From: Acidobacteriota bacterium
GTDB taxonomy: Bacteria > Acidobacteriota > Vicinamibacteria > Marinacidobacterales > SMYC01
Assembly: GCA_030598165.1 (NCBI GenBank)
Contig: JAUVQL010000084.1
Location: 1-5,449, forward strand
Direction: 5' to 3'
DNA: 5,449 nucleotides
The notes beneath the pieces were generated by a model, which was given only the letters and a program-made list of their open reading frames with translations, was not told the DNA's origin and did no database searches. Position numbers and translations under genes: made by a program. Below, in pieces: positions 1-5,443 of this stretch. The first letter of the stretch is position 1, and each line of letters opens with the position of its first letter.

Positions 1-18
1 CAAGTACTCGAGTTATCC

Positions 19-25
19 GAGGTGG
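19..25 (+). promoter_or_regulatory. Ribosome binding site deciding the acyl-CoA synthetase start
   Basis: GAGGTGG matches the anti-Shine-Dalgarno end of 16S rRNA well and stands 5 bases before the ATG at 31. It overlaps the in-frame GTG at 22, which argues against that GTG as the start. The promoter lies outside the window or is not recognisable in the first 18 bases. Confidence 0.7.
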
Positions 26-30
26 CAGCC

Positions 31-1827
31 ATGCAATACGAAACCCTAAACCAGCTTTTTTTCGCTGCTATGGAAACCCACCGCAAGCCTGACGCACTCA
101 TGTACAAGTCGGAAGGCTCCTGGCGACCGGTGTCTTGGCGAGAATTTCTGGAGAAAGCTCGCGACCTGGCTCTTGGATTCCACGAGCTCGGGCTGCGACA
201 CGGCGACCGACTTGCCCTGCTATCCGAGAACCGAGCGGAATGGTTCTTTATCGACACTGCGCTTCAAATGCTCGGGGTGGTGAACGTACCGATTTACTCC
301 ACGCTGCCAGCTCGTCAAGTCTCGTATGTCGTTCGCGACTCGGAGTCCAAGGTGGTCGTGGCTTCGACTCAATCCCAGCAGGAAAAGATCGCATCGATTC
401 ACAACGACCTGACGTCAGTAGAACACTTCATAGCCATTGAGACCCCGGCGTCGAGCTGCTTCGAAGCTATCACCCTGGACAAGATCTCCTCTCGGGGTGC
501 CAAGAGAGCCGAAAGTGATCCGGAGCTCCATAGAGAACTTGCTTCCGAAGTGCAACCCGAGGACCTAGCTACCATCATCTACACTTCTGGCACGACCGGC
601 GATCCCAAGGGAGTCATGCTCACGCACCGTAATTTCGTTTCCAATGTGAAGGGCACTCTCCAAGCCTTGCCGCCACTCACGACCGCCGACATTGCCCTTT
701 CGGCTCTCCCCTACGCACATGTCTTCGAACGGTTGGCCGCTCACTACCTTTTCCCCGCCGCGGGAGTCACGATCGCTATTGCGGAAGGTGTCGACAAAGT
801 CGCCGAGAACCTTGCGGAGATCCGCCCAACGGTCATGACGTTTGCTCCGCGACTCTACGAGAAAATGCACGCTCGAGTCCTCGAGAACGTCTCTCGAGCG
901 AGTCCGACCCGCAAAAAGCTCTTCTGGTGGGCGTTGGAGGTCGGACGGAAACATGGCCTCTATCGCTTGAAGGGTGAAACACCACCGACGCTCCTCAACC
1001 TCAAATACAAAGTGGCCACGGCACTCGTTTTCAAGAAGCTCCAGCAACGCGTCGGGGGACGGATGCGTTTTTTCATCTCCGGAGCCGCCCCACTTGCTCC
1101 TGAGATCGCCGAATTCTTCTGGGCAGCCGGCATTACCATCTTGGAAGGTTATGGCCTGACTGAGACCTCTCCGGTCATCACCGTCACCCCTTACAAGGGA
1201 ATTAGATTCGGCAGCGTGGGACAAACGATCTCCGACGTGGAGGTCGAGATCGCGAAAGACGGCGAGATATTGGCGAGAGGCCCCAATATCATGAAGGGCT
1301 ACTACAAGAACGAGGCGGCGACACGCGAGGCTATCGAAGAAGAGAATGGATGGTTCCACACGGGTGATGTCGGCGTCCTGAGCTCTGACGGCTACCTCAC
1401 GATTACGGACCGCAAGAAGGACATCATCGTCACGGCGGGAGGAAAGAACATAGCTCCTCAACCCATCGAGACTCGGTTCAAGGCCAACGCCTACATTGCA
1501 GAGGTCGTTATGGTGGGCAACCAACGTCGTTTCGCCTCGGCACTGGTGGTGCCGGACTTCGAAAGACTCGGGCAGTGGGCGGAGACGCAAGGCATCTCGA
1601 TCGAGAATCTGGAAGCTCTGGTTGACCATCCAAAAGTCGTGGAGCTCATACAGTCTCAAGTCGACGAGATTAACGCTGACCTCGCGCAGTTCGAGAAGGT
1701 CAAGAAGATACGACTGTTGGCGCGGGAGTTCACCATCGACGGAGGAGAGTTAACCCCTACTCTCAAGGTCAAGCGCAACGTCATCGAAACACGCTACAAA
1801 AAGCTCATCGATCAGATCTACAGTTGA
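31..1827 (+). CDS. Long-chain acyl-CoA synthetase (AMP-forming, FadD15-like)
   Basis: This cytoplasmic or membrane-associated enzyme should activate fatty acids to acyl-CoA through an acyl-adenylate, using ATP and CoA. Counting from the GTG at 22, the adenylate-forming motifs appear in order: the P-loop YTSGTTGDPKG at residues 187-197, GYGLTETSP at 376-384, WFHTGD at 444-449, the hinge region DRKKDIIVTAGGKN at 463-476, and a C-terminal LTPTLKVKR at 577-585, in which K582 is the likely catalytic lysine. About 600 residues is the normal length for the bacterial long-chain family. I prefer the ATG at 31 (598 aa) because GAGGTGG at 19-25 sits 5 bases upstream as a Shine-Dalgarno, and the alternative GTG at 22 lies inside that motif. 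The gene ends in tandem stops (TGA TAA). There is no signal peptide. The family call is firm, but chain-length preference cannot be read from sequence. It may be cotranscribed with ftsE 94 bases downstream, since no clear terminator separates them. Confidence 0.93.
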   Translation: MQYETLNQLFFAAMETHRKPDALMYKSEGSWRPVSWREFLEKARDLALGFHELGLRHGDRLALLSENRAEWFFIDTALQMLGVVNVPIYSTLPARQVSYVVRDSESKVVVASTQSQQEKIASIHNDLTSVEHFIAIETPASSCFEAITLDKISSRGAKRAESDPELHRELASEVQPEDLATIIYTSGTTGDPKGVMLTHRNFVSNVKGTLQALPPLTTADIALSALPYAHVFERLAAHYLFPAAGVTIAIAEGVDKVAENLAEIRPTVMTFAPRLYEKMHARVLENVSRASPTRKKLFWWALEVGRKHGLYRLKGETPPTLLNLKYKVATALVFKKLQQRVGGRMRFFISGAAPLAPEIAEFFWAAGITILEGYGLTETSPVITVTPYKGIRFGSVGQTISDVEVEIAKDGEILARGPNIMKGYYKNEAATREAIEEENGWFHTGDVGVLSSDGYLTITDRKKDIIVTAGGKNIAPQPIETRFKANAYIAEVVMVGNQRRFASALVVPDFERLGQWAETQGISIENLEALVDHPKVVELIQSQVDEINADLAQFEKVKKIRLLAREFTIDGGELTPTLKVKRNVIETRYKKLIDQIYS

Positions 1828-1872
1828 TAATGAAGGTCTCGACAGATCCTCTAACCCAACGTCGCCGCCAGT

Positions 1873-1905
1873 CTCCTTTCTCCTTTCTCCTTCCTCCTTT
1901 CTTTT
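1873..1905 (+). repeat. Heptamer tandem repeat CTCCTTT x4 in the ftsE leader
   Basis: Four head-to-tail 7-base units lie at 1873-1879, 1880-1886, 1887-1893 and 1894-1900. Three are exactly CTCCTTT and the third is CTCCTTC. CTTTT follows at 1901-1905, giving an uninterrupted pyrimidine tract from 1872 to 1905. The array ends 6 bases before the GGAGG ribosome binding site of ftsE, and each unit contains CTCC, which is complementary to it. CCTCC at 1893-1897 could pair with GGAGG at 1912-1916 over a 14-base loop. The repeat is seen directly; any regulatory effect is inference. Confidence 0.9.
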
Positions 1906-1911
1906 GCAGCC

Positions 1912-1916
1912 GGAGG
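1912..1916 (+). promoter_or_regulatory. Ribosome binding site for ftsE (supports TTG start at 1922)
   Basis: GGAGG lies 5 bases before the TTG at 1922. Translation from that codon begins [11 protein letters not shown], the usual beginning of FtsE proteins. The earlier in-frame TTG at 1904 lies upstream of this motif and has only the pyrimidine tract before it. Confidence 0.75.
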
Positions 1917-1921
1917 CCTGC

Positions 1922-2593
1922 TTGATCCAAACGTTTCACGTCTACAAGCAGTACACACGGGATTCGATGGCGCTTTCCGACGTCACCGTGGAGGTGGACA
2001 AGGGAGAATTCGTCTTCTTGACCGGGCCTAGTGGCGCGGGAAAGACGACTTTTCTCAAACTCATCTTCCGCGAAGAAACTCCCACCCAAGGCCAAATCTT
2101 GGTCAACGGACGGAACGTCTCGGCCATACCTGATTCGAAAATCCCCTACCTCCGTCGGGCCATCGGTGTCGTCTTCCAAGACTTCAAGTTGCTCAAGCTA
2201 AAGACGGTATTCGAGAACGTCGCCTTCGTTCTCAGGGTCATGGGTGTGCCAAAGGCGGAACGGAAGCGTCGGGTCTTTCAGGTACTCAAGCAAGTCAGCC
2301 TTCACCACAAGATGCACTCCTACCCTATGCAGCTTTCGGGGGGCGAACAGCAGCGGATTGCCATTGCTCGCGCCCTCATCAACGAGCCGGTGCTTCTACT
2401 CGCTGACGAGCCGACGGGTAATCTCGACCCCGACTTGGCGCTCGAAATCATGACCCTATTCAAGGACATCAATAACCGGGGCACGACGGTGCTGGTGGCG
2501 ACTCACGACCGAGAGCTCATCACCCGGATGAAGAAACGGGTCATCACTCTCGAAAGAGGCCGGATTACAGAGCAGTTAAGAAGCCGCGCATGA
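1922..2593 (+). CDS. ftsE: Cell division ATP-binding protein FtsE
   Basis: FtsE is the cytoplasmic ABC ATPase that pairs with membrane protein FtsX at the division septum. ATP hydrolysis by FtsEX controls peptidoglycan hydrolases or their activators (EnvC in Escherichia coli; others in Gram-positives). From the TTG at 1922 the protein is 223 aa, matching the family's roughly 220. Visible motifs: Walker [10 protein letters not shown] at 35-43, Q-loop Q86 in VVFQDF, ABC signature LSGGEQQR at 138-145, Walker B LLLADEP with D162 and E163, D-loop around 166-169, and the switch histidine H195 in ATHD. The N-terminal [15 protein letters not shown] pattern is typical of FtsE rather than of LolD or MacB ATPases. 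All catalytic residues are present. The last codons (SRA-stop) lie inside a repeat copy that recurs beyond the stop. Unusually, ftsX does not follow directly: a convergent udk gene intervenes. Confidence 0.93.
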   Translation: MIQTFHVYKQYTRDSMALSDVTVEVDKGEFVFLTGPSGAGKTTFLKLIFREETPTQGQILVNGRNVSAIPDSKIPYLRRAIGVVFQDFKLLKLKTVFENVAFVLRVMGVPKAERKRRVFQVLKQVSLHHKMHSYPMQLSGGEQQRIAIARALINEPVLLLADEPTGNLDPDLALEIMTLFKDINNRGTTVLVATHDRELITRMKKRVITLERGRITEQLRSRA

Positions 2594-2740
2594 ACGCGAA
2601 TAAGAAGGATTTGTCGGACTTGGCTCGATTCGGATCCTATTCGCGTTTATGTGCGTTTATGTGCGGCTACATTTCTTGTGGATCTTGGCGGCTTTGCGCC
2701 TTTGCGTTAGCTTCCTCTTATTTGCGTTAATGTGCGGCTT
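2581..2740. repeat. Intergenic repeat cluster bounded by 25-base inverted repeats
   Basis: The junction between convergent ftsE and udk contains three copies of one motif, consensus AGCCGCRCATNAACGC followed by RAATA. Copy 1 is on the + strand at 2581-2605. Copy 3 is on the - strand at 2740-2716 and matches copy 1 at 22 of 25 positions. Copy 2 is on the - strand at 2668-2638 and has an internal 10-base duplication (GCGTTTATGT at 2643-2652 and 2653-2662 on the + strand). Between copies 2 and 3, TTTGCG occurs at 2693-2698, 2701-2706 and 2721-2726. Copy 1 covers the last four codons of ftsE and copy 3 touches the last base of the udk stop codon. It resembles, from memory only, CGCAAAG-type spacer repeats of other environmental bacteria. 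No transposase is present. Confidence 0.85.
2593..2647. terminator. Possible hairpin terminator between convergent ftsE and udk
   Basis: AACGCGAATA at 2593-2602 is the exact reverse complement of TATTCGCGTT at 2638-2647. Inside it, GGAT at 2607-2610 can pair with ATCC at 2634-2637 after a four-base bulge. The structure begins at the ftsE stop codon and could end transcription from ftsE, or from udk on the other strand. No run of T follows on either strand, so it is not a classical intrinsic terminator. It may only reflect the inverted repeat copies. Confidence 0.35.
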
Positions 2741-3360
2741 CAGGAATCCAGAAAGGATCGGATGCGGGCTACGACCATGTCCAAGGCAACCTTGTTCTGC
2801 GCCCCCTCCGGCACGATGAGGTCGGCGTAGCGTTTGGAGGGCTCGACGAACTCCAGGTGCATGGGCCGAACGGACTCCAAATATTGCTGAGTGACGGCTT
2901 CCAACGTTCGGCCGCGCTCCTCGACGTCCCGCCGGAGTCGTCTCAAGAGCCGCACGTCGGCGTCGGCATCGATGTAGAGCTTGATGTCCAGGAGATCACG
3001 TAGGCCCTTGTCTTCTAGAACGAGAATTCCCTCTAAGACCACGATTTGCTTCAGTTCCAGCAAACCTCCGGTCTCTTTCCGACTATGAGTGACATAGTCA
3101 TAGGCAAGACGGGGTACGGGTCGACCCGCTCTGAGATCGTTCAAGTGGTGAATGAGCAATCCCGTGTCGAAGGCTCTCGGGTGGTCGTAGTTGATCTTGG
3201 CTCTCTCTTCCAAGCTGAGACCGGCATGATCTTGATAGTAGGCGTCGTGGGAAAGGAGCAGGCAATTCTCCGAACCTACAGAATCGATGACGGCATCGCA
3301 AAAGGTCGTTTTTCCGGCCCCGGTGCCGCCGGCAACACCAATTAAAACGGGTCGTTCCAT
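2740..3360 (-). CDS. udk: Uridine kinase (uridine/cytidine kinase)
   Basis: This cytoplasmic pyrimidine-salvage enzyme phosphorylates uridine and cytidine to UMP and CMP with ATP or GTP. At 206 aa it is close to the usual 205-215 of bacterial Udk. Visible motifs: Walker A GGTGAGKTT at residues 11-19, SHDAYY at 37-42 with D39 as the likely catalytic base, NYDHPRAFDT at 57-66, YDY at 87-89 in the nucleoside-binding region, VVLEGILVLED at 107-117, the lid EERGRTLE at 147-154, and RPMHLEFVEPSKRYAD at 165-180, a strongly conserved uridine kinase block. The ATG at 3360 is the only sensible start, since no in-frame start codon lies just upstream. It lacks a close Shine-Dalgarno: the nearest candidate (AGGAAG, 3379-3374 on the - strand) is 13 bases away and caught in a hairpin. 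The gene runs opposite to ftsE and ftsX and separates them. Confidence 0.93.
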   Translation of the reverse strand: MERPVLIGVAGGTGAGKTTFCDAVIDSVGSENCLLLSHDAYYQDHAGLSLEERAKINYDHPRAFDTGLLIHHLNDLRAGRPVPRLAYDYVTHSRKETGGLLELKQIVVLEGILVLEDKGLRDLLDIKLYIDADADVRLLRRLRRDVEERGRTLEAVTQQYLESVRPMHLEFVEPSKRYADLIVPEGAQNKVALDMVVARIRSFLDS

Positions 3361-3364
3361 AAGG

Positions 3365-3379
3365 AGGAAGTCTCTTCCT
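3365..3379 (-). promoter_or_regulatory. Hairpin in the udk leader covering the only SD-like motif
   Basis: AGGAAG and CTTCCT are separated by three bases, giving a 6-bp stem that ends 5 bases from the udk ATG. In the udk transcript the 5' arm AGGAAG is the only Shine-Dalgarno-like sequence in the immediate leader, and folding would hide it. The pairing is seen in the sequence; a translational effect is inference, and 13 bases is long for normal spacing. Confidence 0.4.
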
Positions 3380-3458
3380 ATCTTCGCCTAGAATCAAGCT
3401 TCTTCCCAGCGGCCAGGTCGCTCTATTAATGATCAAGCGCCGGTAGAGTCTCTTTCCT

Positions 3459-3499
3459 CTTGAAAACACAAGGTTTAAATTCACGTCTTCAAGTTTTTT
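3459..3499 (+). promoter_or_regulatory. Dyad over the ftsX -35 region, followed by T6
   Basis: CTTGAAAAC at 3459-3467 and GTCTTCAAG at 3485-3493 are inverted repeats matching at 8 of 9 positions across a 17-base spacer, with six T at 3494-3499. The right arm begins at the last base of the candidate -35 element. It could be an operator for the ftsX promoter, or a weak terminator stopping + strand read-through from ftsE before the ftsX promoter. The stem is AT-rich and the loop long, so neither reading is strong. Confidence 0.4.
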
Positions 3500-3508
3500 G
3501 GGTATAAT
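3480..3508 (+). promoter_or_regulatory. Sigma70-type promoter of ftsX, close to the start codon
   Basis: A perfect -10 hexamer TATAAT lies at 3503-3508. Exactly 17 bases upstream, TTCACG at 3480-3485 matches four of six positions of the -35 consensus. Only 11 bases separate the -10 from the ATG of ftsX at 3520. With usual spacing, transcription would start near A3516 or later, leaving a leader of about 0-5 bases. There is no Shine-Dalgarno before the ATG, which agrees with leaderless translation. Confidence 0.65.
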
Positions 3509-3519
3509 GTCGCCTACCG

Positions 3520-4428
3520 ATGCGGTTGCTGCACACCGTCCTCTATTGTTTGGAGGAAGCGTTCGTTGATTTATGGCGGAACCGTCTCGTCAACGTCGTA
3601 TCCATCGCCACTATCGCCGTCTCTCTCTTTATACTCGGTATTTTTGCCACCATCTCGTCCAACCTGAATCTACTCCTAGCCGGATGGTCCGATCGGGTCC
3701 AGATCACGGTCTACATGAAGGATGAGGCCGGAGCTCGAGAACGAGAGGAAACCGAAGAGCTTCTTCGTAACTGGCCGGAAGTAGAATCGTTCGAATACAT
3801 CTCCAAAGAAGATGCTGTACAACGCTTTCAGGCGTACTTTCCGGAGCTCGACACGCTACCGAACTTGCTCGACTCAAATCCACTGCCAGCCTCCTTCGAG
3901 ATCCAGGTAGCTCCCAGCCACCGTTCTCCAGAGCAAGTACGACAACTAGTGGAACGGCTCGAGGGCAAGCCTGGAGTCGAGGAAGTGGATTACGATTTAT
4001 TGTGGATCGAGAGGCTGACGAGCATCATCGACTTGGTCCGAGCCCTTGGGTTATTCATCGGTGGCGCACTCATCGTGGCTTCGGTCTTCACGATCTTCAA
4101 CGTCATCAAGCTAACCGTATACGGGCGTCAGGACGAGATCGGCATCATGCGTTTGGTGGGAGCCACCCATGCCTACATTCGAGGACCGTTTCTCGTAGAA
4201 GGAATGCTCCAAGGAGGTGTGGGCGGTGCCTCTGCAATCATCCTTCTCTACGCCGTCTACGAATACTTCATCCGACGGGCTCTGGCTTCTTTCAGTCTAT
4301 TCACAAGCGCCGAATGGATGCGCTTCCTTTCATTGGATATGTTGGTGGGCATCATTCTTGGAGGCATGCTCGTAGGTCTCATCGGCAGCACGCTTTCAGT
4401 ACGCCGCTTTTTGAGTAATCCCGTCTAG
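3520..4428 (+). CDS. ftsX: Cell division protein FtsX (permease-like)
   Basis: FtsX is the inner-membrane partner of FtsE; its large extracytoplasmic domain passes the ATPase signal to cell-wall hydrolase activators at the septum. The 302-aa protein shows the family layout. A cytoplasmic N-terminus contains the typical EEAFVDLWRNRL stretch (residues 12-23). TM1 lies at about 25-45, the extracytoplasmic domain at about 48-168 (with FEYISKEDAVQRF, a recognisable FtsX motif), TM2 at about 174-196, TM3 at about 226-247 and TM4 at about 272-292. The cytoplasmic stretch after TM2, YGRQDEIGIMRLVGAT at 201-216, is the conserved coupling region of FtsX/MacB-type permeases. The ATG at 3520 gives the standard N-terminus, although it has no Shine-Dalgarno. 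It is separated from ftsE by udk and appears to use its own promoter. No hydrolase or EnvC-like partner lies in the window. Confidence 0.93.
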   Translation: MRLLHTVLYCLEEAFVDLWRNRLVNVVSIATIAVSLFILGIFATISSNLNLLLAGWSDRVQITVYMKDEAGAREREETEELLRNWPEVESFEYISKEDAVQRFQAYFPELDTLPNLLDSNPLPASFEIQVAPSHRSPEQVRQLVERLEGKPGVEEVDYDLLWIERLTSIIDLVRALGLFIGGALIVASVFTIFNVIKLTVYGRQDEIGIMRLVGATHAYIRGPFLVEGMLQGGVGGASAIILLYAVYEYFIRRALASFSLFTSAEWMRFLSLDMLVGIILGGMLVGLIGSTLSVRRFLSNPV

Positions 4429-4429
4429 T

Positions 4430-4603
4430 GCCCGGCACCCGCCTACGCCGTTGGCAATAGTAGCATTTCCAACGGCTACGTCGAGGTCTCGCCGTAGCTC
4501 GGCCCATCGTTAGTTGAGCCGAAGCGAAGGCGGACAGCCGGGCCTACGACTGCTCGACTAGGCGGACTCGACTGCTCAGTAGCGACATCCAATTACGGGG
4601 GGT
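4430..4603. repeat. Structured spacer with nested hairpins and direct repeats
   Basis: This convergent gap after ftsX contains no credible gene. GCCGTTGG (4447-4454) pairs perfectly with CCAACGGC (4469-4476), and after one mismatch AAT (4456-4458) pairs with ATT (4465-4467) around a six-base loop. An overlapping alternative hairpin joins GCTACG (4475-4480) to CGTAGC (4493-4498), with CGA/TCG pairing inside. GCCCGGC (4430-4436) is the reverse complement of GCCGGGC (4537-4543), enclosing most of the region. CGACTGCTC is repeated directly at 4547-4555 and 4569-4577. This could be a palindromic spacer repeat (REP-like) and may serve as a two-way terminator for ftsX and the hydrolase, but no T-run follows the stems. 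Confidence 0.6.
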
Positions 4604-5365
4604 TTAGAACTTGTAGGTTTTGCCTTGTTGGAGAAGCTCCATCCTTTTGAGGCGGAGCGAGCGGAGCTGCCGAACGATACGAGGTCGGTCGGCGGGTTTG
4701 AGATGGTTGATGAGAACGCGAACTCGGCGAGAGACTTTCCGTAGCTCCCTCTCCAAGAGCTCCGGCGTCATATGACCGCTCACTCGAGCCAAACCCTCGT
4801 CTTCATTGGAGAAGGAAGTTTCCGTTATGATCGCCTTGAGATTCTTGATTCGGTTGGCAACCTCCCAGACCAGCTCAGTGGGCCCGGTGTCACTCGTGAA
4901 AACGATGGTGCTCTTCGCTTCCTTTATGACGAAGCCGGTCGTGGGAGTAATATGATTCACCGGTATTGGGGTGAAGGTGAGTTTATCCAAGCGGAAGGAT
5001 TGTCCGTCATGAATCTCCTTGAAGCGGAGTGTCGGCGTACGATGGCTGGGAAGTCGCGTAAAGTCCGGCCACAACACATCGTTGAACATGTGCTTGCGGA
5101 GACTCGCCACCACCGGAGGAGTGCCGTATACCGTGACCGAACCCTCGATTCTCCCAAAAATATTGTCTGCAAAGAAGGGCAACCCATTATTATGATCCAG
5201 ATGAGAGTGGGTAATAATGACGTTGCGGACTCGTAGTTGCTCTTCCAGAGTGAGGGTATGGGTGAGTGAACCGGCATCCAATGCAATAGTGTCGTTGAGC
5301 AGGTAGCAGGACAAGTATCGCCCTTTGACACTTCCACCGTAACAGCCGAGGACCCTAAACTTCAT
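4604..5365 (-). CDS. MBL-fold hydrolase, probable class II cyclic nucleotide phosphodiesterase
   Basis: This 253-aa protein is a clear metallo-beta-lactamase-fold hydrolase. The motif THSHLDHNNGLPF gives metal ligands H53, H55, D57 and H58; further candidates are H138 (PVNH), D159 (FTSDTG), H198 (SGHMT) and H221 (INHLKP). The LDHNNGLPF continuation, the DTG followed by a glutamate, the GHMTPE block and the final NHLKP are the arrangement of class II 3',5'-cyclic nucleotide phosphodiesterases (yeast PDE1 and bacterial CpdP type), so cAMP or another cyclic nucleotide is the most likely substrate. No signal peptide is seen, so it is probably cytoplasmic, unlike periplasmic CpdP. The fold is certain, the substrate is not: an RNase Z-like or other phosphodiesterase activity remains possible. 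The ATG at 5365 has GGGG (5374-5371, - strand) five bases upstream. The C-terminal 30 residues are rich in Arg and Lys. Confidence 0.8.
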   Translation of the reverse strand: MKFRVLGCYGGSVKGRYLSCYLLNDTIALDAGSLTHTLTLEEQLRVRNVIITHSHLDHNNGLPFFADNIFGRIEGSVTVYGTPPVVASLRKHMFNDVLWPDFTRLPSHRTPTLRFKEIHDGQSFRLDKLTFTPIPVNHITPTTGFVIKEAKSTIVFTSDTGPTELVWEVANRIKNLKAIITETSFSNEDEGLARVSGHMTPELLERELRKVSRRVRVLINHLKPADRPRIVRQLRSLRLKRMELLQQGKTYKF

Positions 5366-5419
5366 TTCATCCCCGCATTTGGCTCAATGGTCATAACCCG
5401 TGCCACCCGGATCGCCCCC

Positions 5420-5443
5420 CGTTGGTCACATAAAGACCAAACG
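5420..5443. promoter_or_regulatory. Inverted repeat upstream of the hydrolase gene
   Basis: TTGGTC (5422-5427) and GACCAA (5435-5440) are perfect inverted repeats around a 7-base loop. With one bulged base the pairing extends through CG/CG at 5420 and 5443. The centre is about 65 bases upstream of the hydrolase ATG on the - strand, a position suited to an operator or to the terminator of a gene beyond the window. There is no T-run on either side. I see no convincing promoter between this dyad and the gene. Confidence 0.4.

Noticed and set aside
22..30. GTG at 22 as the acyl-CoA synthetase start
   Set aside because: It lies within the GAGGTGG ribosome binding site that serves the ATG at 31; the in-frame extension is only three residues.
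565..1659. A 364-residue open frame on the - strand inside the acyl-CoA synthetase gene
   Set aside because: It is wholly antisense to a gene with all family motifs, shows no recognisable domain and looks like a codon-bias shadow.
1826..1831. GATAAT as a -10 element for ftsE
   Set aside because: It overlaps the tandem stop codons of the preceding gene, and nothing like a -35 stands at the right distance.
1904..1921. TTG at 1904 as the ftsE start
   Set aside because: It precedes the GGAGG motif and adds six residues absent from typical FtsE proteins; the TTG at 1922 fits both spacing and family length.
2643..2741. The GCGTTTATGT and TTTGCG repeats as a CRISPR array
   Set aside because: The units are too short and unevenly spaced, with no regular spacers and no cas gene nearby.
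3046..3345. A 99-residue + strand frame opposite udk
   Set aside because: It is antisense to a well-supported uridine kinase and has no ribosome binding site or recognisable domain.
3361..3367. AAGGAGG on the + strand, a perfect Shine-Dalgarno sequence
   Set aside because: No start codon follows at usable distance; the sequence is the complement of the udk leader.
4772..5236. A 154-residue + strand frame opposite the hydrolase
   Set aside because: It is antisense to a protein with complete metal-binding motifs and shows no family features.
5426..5430. TCACA/TGTGA as a CRP-cAMP site before the putative phosphodiesterase
   Set aside because: Only one half-site is present; the second half at the required six-base spacing is missing.
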